Assembly: GCA_016932895.1 (NCBI GenBank) | Contig: JAFGCA010000128.1 | Span: 1-28,133, forward strand | Length of the DNA stretch: 28,133 nt | Reading direction: 5' to 3' | Source: Sedimentisphaerales bacterium | GTDB lineage: Bacteria; Planctomycetota; Phycisphaerae; Sedimentisphaerales; SG8-4 | Part shown: in pieces, positions 8,544 to 15,168 of the stretch | How the letters are laid out: each line of letters opens with the position of its first letter | Position numbering within the stretch: the stretch's first letter is position 1 | The notes under the pieces: generated by a model | Seen by the model: only the letters and a program-made list of their open reading frames with translations | What the model was told of the DNA's origin: nothing | Databases searched by the model: none | Program-made: the position numbers and the translations under genes

Positions 8544-8652
8544 CGCAGAGAAAGCCTCAACGCCCTGCACCATATGCCTTGCGAGCAGCGCAGCGACGAA
8601 GCAATCCCCCGCCGCATGGTCGCGGAACTTGTGAAATGCGGTAGTAGGTCAA

Positions 8653-8679
8653 AAGGACGGACCCTTGGGGTCCGTCCTT
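8653..8679. terminator. 12-bp hairpin, probable terminator between convergent genes
   Basis: AAGGACGGACCC (8653-8664) pairs perfectly with GGGTCCGTCCTT (8668-8679) around a 3-base loop. On the minus strand it is followed by TTTT, so it fits best as the terminator of the minus-strand gene ending at 8863, about 180 bases away. On the plus strand, downstream of the gene ending at 8543, there is no T tract. The rest of 8544-8862 shows nothing else recognisable. Confidence 0.6.
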
Positions 8680-8862
8680 CGTGCGATAGGCCTTTCGCGA
8701 CGCGGCAACGACCCCGTACGATCGGGTGATTCCCGGCGACGATCTCATCGTTCGGCCGTGACATGAAATACAGCAAACGCTCATGCCTTGGCCGTCGGCA
8801 TTCCGGGCCGCAGGTCCTCCTCCTTCACCCGGGCAGCTTTGGGCTCCGCAAAGGCAAGGGGA

Positions 8863-9318
8863 TTATCTCGGTACTACGCTGACGACAATGGAGGCAACCT
8901 GGACGTCGGCGCTGCCGCCGGGAACGCTGGCGATGTTGGCATCCTCGAGTTTGGCACACAGCGTGCTGACGCCCCCGGGGGCATCCAGGTCGGAATTCAG
9001 GAACGCGCACGAATACGTGCCGGGCACCGTCCCCGTCGGTACGATCTCACAACTGAACGACAAATTGAAATTGCACTTCACCTGGAGATCGAGGCAACCT
9101 TCGTACTTTCGAAAGCTCACCTGCTGAAGTTTGATCACGTCGTTCTGATTCACAATTTCGATCCAGAACCCCACGTCCATCACGACGCCAATGCTCGTGA
9201 CTTCCTGCGGCACGTAGCGGTACTGCACCGGCCAGTTATGAACTTTGATCTCGCCTGCCTGAGCGGCCACTGCCACCAAAACAGCGAGCCCCACAATCAC
9301 TAATCTGCCTCTGAACAT
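8863..9318 (-). CDS. small secreted protein of unknown function
   Basis: A 151-residue protein with a signal peptide (MFRGRLVIVGLAVLVAVAAQAG, cleavage near residue 21) and a compact beta-rich mature part. It has four cysteines, in GCLDLQVKCNF, FSCEIV and SCAF, with another in TLCAKLE near the C-terminus; disulfides are plausible outside the cytoplasm. The ATG at 9318 is preferred because AAAGGAG lies at the right distance; a GTG 15 bases upstream would put charged residues into the signal and overlap that ribosome site. No family was recognised. The 270 bases upstream contain the perfect hairpin at 9604-9637, which could lie in its leader. Confidence 0.65.
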   Translation of the reverse strand: MFRGRLVIVGLAVLVAVAAQAGEIKVHNWPVQYRYVPQEVTSIGVVMDVGFWIEIVNQNDVIKLQQVSFRKYEGCLDLQVKCNFNLSFSCEIVPTGTVPGTYSCAFLNSDLDAPGGVSTLCAKLEDANIASVPGGSADVQVASIVVSVVPR

Positions 9319-9603
9319 TTTCACTCCTTTCACAATCTGACCTTCAATCCGTAAAAGTCAGTTTTGGCTTACCAAGCCGCACCACGATTCCTATCACATC
9401 CTCCGGCCTCTGCACCCTACGCGCCGCGCAGTCTGGAGGGATCGATCCGGTCACAGTGCGCCCGGGACCACCCGGCGTGACGGCACCGATCGGTTCTCTG
9501 CGCGGGGATGGCAGAAGCCCGAAATACGCGTCGCTTGCGCGACAGTCAGAGATGAATCTCTATGCCCTGCACCTCCTTTCTCTCGGCCATGAGGGCCAAA
9601 TGT

Positions 9604-9637
9604 GGCACCAAGGGAGTGGGTTAGCTCCCTTGGTGCC
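9604..9637. other. perfect 13-bp hairpin
   Basis: GGCACCAAGGGAG (9604-9616) and its exact complement (9625-9637) enclose an 8-base loop, and one more T-A pair extends the stem. No T tract follows on either strand, so it is not a standard terminator. It could be an mRNA leader hairpin of the small secreted protein gene or part of a larger RNA. Confidence 0.7.
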
Positions 9638-10075
9638 AATCTCCATGAGCCATTCAGCCCTCCATGACTGGTCGACCCACTTCGACGCGAGTGTTACGAA
9701 ACGGAAACGGAAGATGTTGACTGTGTTGGGGGAGCCGGAACGGCCGGTCGCGCGGATCGCAACCTTTGGGCACCGAGCGTGTCCTGCTCCGTTCTTCCAT
9801 GGCAGGAGCGCCGTCCCGACGGCAACGTGTATCGCTGTCCGGGTCTGCGGTTTCTCGGCCCGCAGCCGGAGAGCTGCGCCTTGAAGAGGGGTCTGGGACG
9901 CCGGGCACGCGGCGATGCGGTCGCGGGGATTCCGGTACGGCCGGGGCACCGTCAAGGTTTGCCTGGTGCAACGATCCGCAGTCCGGTCGACCGTCTGGTT
10001 CGTGCTGGAGGATTCGCGAAAGGACAAGCTGAATGTGTTCTCGACACAGCGATGCGGCTTGGCGCGCGTGCCGTG

Positions 10076-10123
10076 GATCCGGGCTCTCAGGACGCACACG
10101 CGGTGTGTCCGAAGCCTGGGATC
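10076..10123 (+). ncRNA. long imperfect hairpin, part of a candidate structured RNA
   Basis: GATCCGGGCT (10076-10085) pairs with AGCCT plus GGATC (10113-10123, one bulged G). Above it, GGA and CACAC (10090-10099, with CG bulged) pair with GTGTGTCC (10103-10110) around a 3-base loop. One pair in the lower stem is G-U if the RNA is read from the plus strand but A-C on the minus strand, which favours plus-strand transcription. No homologous family was recognised. Confidence 0.35.
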
Positions 10124-10275
10124 TCGTTGGTGCGGTCGCCTCCGGGTGTGACTGAACTGCCGACGTCCCCTGGCGATCCTCGCCGGGCGCCGCACGCACT
10201 CCTTTACGCATCCTCCGTAAAGACACTCCTACCTCCTTGTGCCGGTTTCCACGCGCGCCTGAGGCGCCCGCCAAC

Positions 10276-10395
10276 CGTTGTCAGGTGCGAACTCCGATCA
10301 CACCTACATCCGTGATATGACCACCGTCCCTTTGGTGGCTTTCGGCATGGCCCTCCTCCTATGAGGGACCGCCTTTACTGCCTTACCTGATAACG
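10276..10395 (+). ncRNA. candidate multi-branched structured RNA domain
   Basis: An 11-bp closing helix joins CGTTGTCAGGT (10276-10286) to ACCTGATAACG (10385-10395). The fifth pair is G-U on the plus strand but a mismatch on the minus strand. Three smaller hairpins lie inside: ATCAC/GTGAT (10297-10301, 10312-10316); CCACC/GGTGG (10321-10325, 10334-10338); and GGC-GG-CCCTC with GAGGG-CC-GCC (10344-10373, with bulges). The last displays CTCCT in its loop. The layout resembles a four-way junction of the riboswitch kind, but no gene lies downstream on the plus strand. On the minus strand it would be the 3' region of the protease mRNA. The proposal comes from pairing by eye, and no known RNA family was matched. 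Confidence 0.35.
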
Positions 10396-10465
10396 CTTCG
10401 CGCCCGAAATGTCAAGCGCAAAATCGCGGAAACCTCAGAAAATCTGCGCGCGTCCGGCTCTGGCG

Positions 10466-11866
10466 TCAGAGCGCATAGCGCCGGCCCTGTGGCGTGCGGG
10501 CCTGTAGCGGTACGACGAAGCGGCGTTCGATTTGTCCGAAGACGCCCAGGCTGATACGTAGTATTTGCAGCTCCACTATGTCTTCCTCTGCGACCTCCTC
10601 CATTGCCAGCGAGAGCTCCCGGAGGTTCTGGATGCCGACGCCGTTGATCTGCAAAACGAGATCTCCGCTCTGGATTCCGGCGCGTGCGGCGACGCCCTGC
10701 GGATCGACGTCGGTGATGATGAGGATGGGGTAGGCCCCCTGGAAGTTGAACCGGCGCGCCACGTCGGCCGTCAGTTCCGACACGGCCATCTGGAAATACC
10801 GCTGGGTCCGCAGACGTCCATCGGGCAGGGGGCGAGGCAGCATGGCCAGTTCCACAACGCGGACCTCGGGGTCCTTCTCCGCGGGGCTCACGCAGCGCAG
10901 ACGAATGGGTTCTCCGATTTCTTTGTCCATCAGCCTGACATAGAAATCGATGACGCTGTGCAGCTCGTGCTCATCCACCTGGGTAATGAGGTCGTTTTTG
11001 GCCAGTCCCTTTTCCTCGGCCGGACTGCCCTTGCTCACGGCGTCGATGACCAGCCCCCGGCACCCTCCCGCTGTTTTCATGCGTCCCACCGTCAGTCCCA
11101 GGCGGACCCGCCGCAGCTTCTCCGGCATGAGCATGTGACTTAGGTTGTCCACCAGCGCGTCAACGGGGATCGCAAAGCCGATATTCTGCGCCTCGGCTCG
11201 GATGGCGGTATTGATGCCGATGAGCTGCCCGTTGACATTCAGAAGCGGGCCGCCGCTGTTGCCCGGGTTGATCGGCGCATCGGTTTGGATCAGACCACGC
11301 AGCCAGTACCCCTCGGCGACCTGGATGTCACGTCCCACGGCGCTGATGACGCCGCTGGTGATGGTATTGGCATACCCGTACGGATTGCCGATGGCAATGG
11401 CGGTTTCCCCGATCATCAAATCGCTGCTGCACCCCAGTTCGACGAAGGGGAGCTTCTCCGGGGTTTCAATGGCCAGGACCGCCAGATCTCTGCTGGCATC
11501 GATGCTGATGATGTTGGCCTGGAATTCGCGGCCGTCACTGAAGACGACCTTGATCCGGCTGGCGTCCTCGGCGACGTGGGCGTTGGTGACGATGAAGCCG
11601 TCCTGGTGGACGACGAAGCCCGATCCCAGGACGGAGACTTCCTGCTGAAACCTCGGTCCCCAAAGGTCGGGGTCAAAATCCGGCCAGATGCGCCGCGCGA
11701 CCGTGCGCTGGCCGGAGATGTTCACCACGGTCTTGTGCGTCTCGCGATAGACTCGGACCACCGGCGTTTCCCGATTGAAAGGCGTTTTCTCTTCGCTTCG
11801 AAGGACGCCGGCATATCCGATCGACAACAGCACGCCCGCCAGAGGCAACCACCGCGAATGATTCAT
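10466..11866 (-). CDS. HtrA/DegP-type serine protease with two PDZ domains
   Basis: A 466-residue exported trypsin-like protease for protein quality control in the periplasm. Signal peptide: residues 1-24 (MNHSRWLPLAGVLLSIGYAG). The catalytic triad is H97 (TNAHVAED), D127 (SRDLAVL) and S204 (NPGNSGGPL). PDZ domains lie at about 255-330 and 365-450; the second carries VDPQGVAARAGIQSGDLVLQING. The ATG at 11866 is preferred, with GGAGGT ten bases upstream. The frame also permits starts at 11884 (ATG) and 11887 (TTG), but those add acidic residues before the signal sequence. A possible -10 box, TATACT, lies on the minus strand at 11965-11970 without a clear -35. Clients may include envelope proteins such as the secretion apparatus next door, which is inference. 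Confidence 0.92.
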   Translation of the reverse strand: MNHSRWLPLAGVLLSIGYAGVLRSEEKTPFNRETPVVRVYRETHKTVVNISGQRTVARRIWPDFDPDLWGPRFQQEVSVLGSGFVVHQDGFIVTNAHVAEDASRIKVVFSDGREFQANIISIDASRDLAVLAIETPEKLPFVELGCSSDLMIGETAIAIGNPYGYANTITSGVISAVGRDIQVAEGYWLRGLIQTDAPINPGNSGGPLLNVNGQLIGINTAIRAEAQNIGFAIPVDALVDNLSHMLMPEKLRRVRLGLTVGRMKTAGGCRGLVIDAVSKGSPAEEKGLAKNDLITQVDEHELHSVIDFYVRLMDKEIGEPIRLRCVSPAEKDPEVRVVELAMLPRPLPDGRLRTQRYFQMAVSELTADVARRFNFQGAYPILIITDVDPQGVAARAGIQSGDLVLQINGVGIQNLRELSLAMEEVAEEDIVELQILRISLGVFGQIERRFVVPLQARTPQGRRYAL

Positions 11867-12073
11867 CTCAATCCAGACCTCCATCAAAGACCTTTCGGTC
11901 GAACTTCAGCCTTGGCCACGGCCTCAGCGGTCCCGTGCGATCCGCGGGGACGGACCATCCCTCCAGTATACCTCAGACGGGTCTTTCAGGCGATAGGGAC
12001 AAGGGGGGCCAAGAGGAGTCTCGAACCGGGATGGGTAAGGATGAGCGAGGCACGATGGGGCCGGAAGCCGGCC

Positions 12074-12544
12074 TTATCGTCTGCGAGACAAACGGTCGTC
12101 CGGCCTTCTGCCCCGCGGCTTGTACTTGCCTTGGCGGACTTCCTTGATCGCGATTTTCCCGGATCTGCCCCTGGGCCGAAAACTGCGTTTCCCGGCGGAT
12201 TTGCCTCTTTTGAGCACAATCAGCGCATTGCGACATATCTCGGCCGTGGCTTTATTCGGATGACTGAGGCCCTCGACGAGGATCTGTTCGGCCCTCGCTC
12301 GCATTCTGCCGCGCATCTTCCTCAGGCCGTAGGTTGCGGCCCCCTTCGTTCTGCGCGACGAATTGCTGAACAACGCCTCTTCCAGAATCTCCAGTCCGTC
12401 CTCCTGCATCCAGGACAGGTTGAAGGCGCTCTGACGCACCGTGGAAACATTCGCGCCATATAATTGCTCGCGCAATTTCGCCAGAAGCTTCACGGACGCC
12501 TCGTCTTTTTCTCTGCCTGACGGTGTTCTTTTCTCCAGCTTCAT
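12074..12544 (-). CDS. small HEAT-repeat protein with basic tail
   Basis: A 156-residue soluble protein. Residues about 20-115 form three or so helical pairs of the HEAT/armadillo type: VRQSAFNLSWMQEDGLEILEEAL, TKGAATYGLRKMRGRMRARAEQILVEGL, and ATAEICRNALIVLK. These repeats usually bind partner proteins. Residues 115-156 are rich in Arg and Lys and probably disordered, which suggests nucleic acid or ribosome contact (inference). GGGAGGT lies eight bases before the ATG. The start codon overlaps the stop of a tiny upstream frame (ATGA), consistent with translational coupling. The gene precedes the protease on the same strand with 207 bases between them, so an operon is possible but not shown. 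Confidence 0.75.
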   Translation of the reverse strand: MKLEKRTPSGREKDEASVKLLAKLREQLYGANVSTVRQSAFNLSWMQEDGLEILEEALFSNSSRRTKGAATYGLRKMRGRMRARAEQILVEGLSHPNKATAEICRNALIVLKRGKSAGKRSFRPRGRSGKIAIKEVRQGKYKPRGRRPDDRLSRRR

Positions 12545-12600
12545 GAAGCCACCTCCCTGTATCTATCGACACGCGCGTCCACACTGCCAGAGTCAGTCAT
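12541..12600 (-). CDS. possible 19-residue leader peptide
   Basis: The frame encodes MTDSGSVDARVDRYREVAS. Its stop overlaps the start of the HEAT-repeat gene by four bases (ATGA), and AGGGGGG lies eight bases before its ATG. The frame continues open upstream to 12732. A tiny frame this size may be chance; the exact overlap and ribosome-site spacing are the only support. Confidence 0.25.
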   Translation of the reverse strand: MTDSGSVDARVDRYREVAS

Positions 12601-13302
12601 AGACCAGCCCCCCTGGAGAGAAGAGAACTTGCGCTCTCCGAACTTCGAGGTTCCACGAACGAATGGGCACACCTCCCAGGAACCCCGGCTTGAAGATTTA
12701 CCCCCAATCATTCCGTGCTCGGACGTCAGCATCCTTGCCTATCCTCCCGCGAAAACCGATACATAACGACTTTGTTGGCCTCACCCCGCGGGCCCGGACA
12801 GCCCGTCGCTGCCCGTGTTTTCATCCGCTCTTTCGCAGCCGGCCGAGCCGGTAATGCCGACACGGACGACCGTGATTCCTGGATGCAACCCGTCGGGCCG
12901 TACCAAAGTCCGTTCTCCAACCTGCAAGGTGGACTTCCTGCCGGCGCCGCGCAAGAGACGCCATACCCACGGATATTGTCACAGCAGCAATGCCGGCTGT
13001 CAAACTATTTTTTGCGGCGGTTTTTTGCCTTTGCTCGCATGGGCCCTGACGGGCAACGGGCCGGAGCGGAATTCTCATTTTCCTGTAACAAATCGAGATT
13101 GGCAAGCGTCTGACTACGAGAGTAAAGGGGGGAGATGTACGTGGATTAAGGAGGAGCGTGGATGTAGTGTCGCAGAGGCAAGGTGTGCCACAATGCCGTT
13201 TTTCGGTGTGTGGCTTGGTAAAGTGGGAAGGGGACGGGGCCTGATGAGAGAAAATAGACAAGCCGCTGAGGCGGTGCGCATCTTTCCCGCCCTCTGATGT
13301 GC
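12545..13302. other. intergenic region of about 0.75 kb, no clear gene
   Basis: This is the space between the divergent HEAT-repeat gene and the secretion operon. Frames on both strands look like chance. Toward the right end there is a run of purine-rich, ribosome-site-like motifs with very short plus-strand frames. One is MYVD after GGGGGGAG near 13135. Another is a 28-residue GTG frame at 13158-13244 after TAAGGAGG. The third is a 17-residue frame (MRENRQAAEAVRIFPAL) at 13244-13297 overlapping the stop of the second. No homology was recognised for any of these. They lie upstream of the T2SS promoter. Confidence 0.4.
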
Positions 13303-13331
13303 TTGACGTAAGCCCTTGTTTTTGGTAGATT
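13303..13331 (+). promoter_or_regulatory. strong sigma70-type promoter of the T2SS operon
   Basis: TTGACG (13303-13308) and TAGATT (13326-13331) have the optimal 17-base spacing. Transcription should start near 13338, leaving a 30-base leader. The leader begins with a small hairpin (ATGGG 13337-13341 with CCCAT 13348-13352) ending just before the GAGGT ribosome site at 13356-13360, so the hairpin could modulate initiation on gspE. Confidence 0.75.
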
Positions 13332-13367
13332 TGCACATGGGGGTATGCCCATTTTGAGGTAGAAGAG

Positions 13368-15098
13368 TTGGGAATGAACGTGCGCGGTAGTCAGGGCAGA
13401 AAGAAGAAGTTGGGTGAGCTGCTTTGTGAAAAGCAGTACCTGGACGAGGCCGGTCTGGGCGTTGCCCTGGCCGAACAGAAGGTAAAGCACCGTCGATTGG
13501 GACAGATTCTTCTCGAATTGGGCTACATTACACAGGCCCAGTTGAACGAAGCCCTGGCCCTCCAGGCGGGGATCGAGCGCATCGACCTCACCGAATTGTC
13601 GGTCAGCGGGGAGACGATCGGCCTGGTGCCGGCCGATCTGGTGAGCAAATACAACATCCTGCCCTTGTGGCGGGAGGACGGACGTCTGGCGGTGGCCCTG
13701 ACCGATCCCTTCCAGCCGCAGGTGATGGAGGATCTTCGGCTCGTCACCGGTTGCCTCATCCATCGCTACTACGCCGAGCCGGCGCAGTTGGAGAACGCGG
13801 TGTTGCGGTTTTACGGCAGCAATGTGGCGCGCATGTTGGATGATCTGGCGCCCGCCGAGCAGCTCGCCGATGGAGAACTGGGCAACGGAGACATTTCGCC
13901 CGCCAAGCTCCACGAGCTGGCGCGCGAGCCTTCTCTCGTCAACCTGGTGAATCTGATCATCCTGGAAGCCATCGAGGACCGTGCCAGCGATATCCACATC
14001 GAGCCGTTCGAGTATGAGGTCAGGATCAAATACCGGATCGATGGGATTCTCGTGGAAAAAACGCCGTCCTCGAAGCGTTTGCAGGCCGCCATCGTCTCGC
14101 GTATCAAGATCATGGCCAACATGAACATCGCCGAGCGTTTCGTTCCCCAGGACGGCCACATCGAATTCATGGGCAACAACGGTAAGATCGACATCCGTGT
14201 TTCGACGGTGCCCACCGTTTTCGGCGAGGCCGTCGAGCTCCGATTGCTCGACCGGACCGCCTCGCTCATCAGCCTCGGCGACCTGGGAATGAATCCGGAT
14301 ATGCTCGAGGGTTTCTCCAAGTGCTTGCGGAAAACGCACGGAATCGTCCTCGTGACCGGACCGACGGGTTCCGGCAAGACCACGACGCTATACGCGGCGC
14401 TGAAGGAGATCTACTCGCCGGCGGTCAAGATGATCACCATCGAGGACCCCGTGGAGTACCAGCTCGACGGCATCAATCAGATGCCGGTCAATCCGAAGCG
14501 GGGGTTGACGTTTGCCACGGGGCTGCGACATATCCTGCGGCACGACCCCGACATTATCATGGTGGGCGAGATTCGCGACAAAGAAACGGCAGACATCGCC
14601 ATACGAGCGGCACTGACCGGGCACATGGTCTTTTCGACCCTGCACACGAACGATGCGGCCGGCGCGGTCAGCCGGCTGATCGACATGGGCGTCGAACCCT
14701 TCCTGCTGGCCAGTTCTCTCGAAGGGATCCTGGCCCAGCGTCTCGTACGCAAGATTTGCCCCCAATGCAAAGAGCCTTACCAGCCTGATGAGAGTCTCCT
14801 GAAGAACCTCAACGGTTCGCGCACGTTCGAGGGCGGCGGGACCTTCTACCACGGAGCCGGATGTGCCGAGTGCAACCAGACCGGCATGACCGGCAGAACC
14901 GGCATCTTCGAACTGCTGCGTGTCACCGGCAGGCTGCGCGAGCTGATTGCCGGTCGGTCCACCACGGAACAGATCATCCGGGAAGCGCCGCCGGACCACG
15001 TCAACATGGTCCATGATGGCATAGCCAAAATCTTGCAGGGGCGCACGACACCGGAAGAGGTCTTCCGGGTCGCCAAGAGCATCAGTGAAGATGATTGA
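13368..15098 (+). CDS. gspE: type II secretion ATPase GspE
   Basis: The 576-residue cytoplasmic motor that drives pseudopilus assembly. Residues 14-66 hold two tandem motifs of the LGxxLxxxxxLxxxxLxxALxxQ type (MshEN/GspE-N domain). The secretion ATPase core follows: Walker A GPTGSGKT (331-338), Walker B DIIMVGEIRD (395-404), and the histidine motif STLHTNDA (423-430). The zinc-binding cysteines are C464, C467, C499 and C502 (CPQC and CAEC). TTG at 13368 is preferred because GAGGT lies seven bases upstream; ATG at 13374 is the alternative. PilB of type IV pili is closely related, but the downstream pseudopilins and GspK/L/M-like genes favour type II secretion. First gene of the operon. Confidence 0.93.
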   Translation: MGMNVRGSQGRKKKLGELLCEKQYLDEAGLGVALAEQKVKHRRLGQILLELGYITQAQLNEALALQAGIERIDLTELSVSGETIGLVPADLVSKYNILPLWREDGRLAVALTDPFQPQVMEDLRLVTGCLIHRYYAEPAQLENAVLRFYGSNVARMLDDLAPAEQLADGELGNGDISPAKLHELAREPSLVNLVNLIILEAIEDRASDIHIEPFEYEVRIKYRIDGILVEKTPSSKRLQAAIVSRIKIMANMNIAERFVPQDGHIEFMGNNGKIDIRVSTVPTVFGEAVELRLLDRTASLISLGDLGMNPDMLEGFSKCLRKTHGIVLVTGPTGSGKTTTLYAALKEIYSPAVKMITIEDPVEYQLDGINQMPVNPKRGLTFATGLRHILRHDPDIIMVGEIRDKETADIAIRAALTGHMVFSTLHTNDAAGAVSRLIDMGVEPFLLASSLEGILAQRLVRKICPQCKEPYQPDESLLKNLNGSRTFEGGGTFYHGAGCAECNQTGMTGRTGIFELLRVTGRLRELIAGRSTTEQIIREAPPDHVNMVHDGIAKILQGRTTPEEVFRVAKSISEDD

Positions 15099-15168
15099 TC
15101 GAAACCTGACGGCCGTGCGATGAGTTTCTTGGTGGAAGAAATGGATCGGACGTCATCTGGAGTGAACC

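Larger units (their letters stand above)
9319..10465. other. 1.1-kb region without a convincing gene
   Basis: No frame on either strand has credible protein character here; the longest ones are Arg/Pro/Ser-rich, typical of chance frames in GC-rich DNA. One minus-strand frame (10226-9654, GTG start) does have an excellent AAGGAGGT site, so it is kept as a doubtful possibility. The region holds several strong inverted repeats: 9604-9637, 9838-9870, 10076-10123, 10202-10222 and the closing helix 10276-10286/10385-10395. It also has three stretches matching the anti-Shine-Dalgarno sequence on the plus strand (9570-9579, 10229-10238, 10351-10360). It may encode a structured RNA or be a decayed gene segment. 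Confidence 0.5.

Noticed and set aside
10321..10370. Resemblance to a c-di-GMP (GEMM) riboswitch because of GAAAGCCACC on the minus strand
   Set aside because: The conserved GEMM blocks are not present in the proper order, and no suitable downstream gene follows on that strand.
9319..10465. RNase P RNA, tmRNA, 6S RNA or a tRNA in the gene-poor region
   Set aside because: None of the diagnostic conserved blocks (for example the GAGGAAAGTCC of RNase P or a T-loop GTTCGA context with acceptor pairing) could be found.
13241..13262. CTGATGAG followed by GAAA, reminiscent of a hammerhead ribozyme core
   Set aside because: There is no stem II between the two motifs and no pairing for stems I and III, so the core cannot form.
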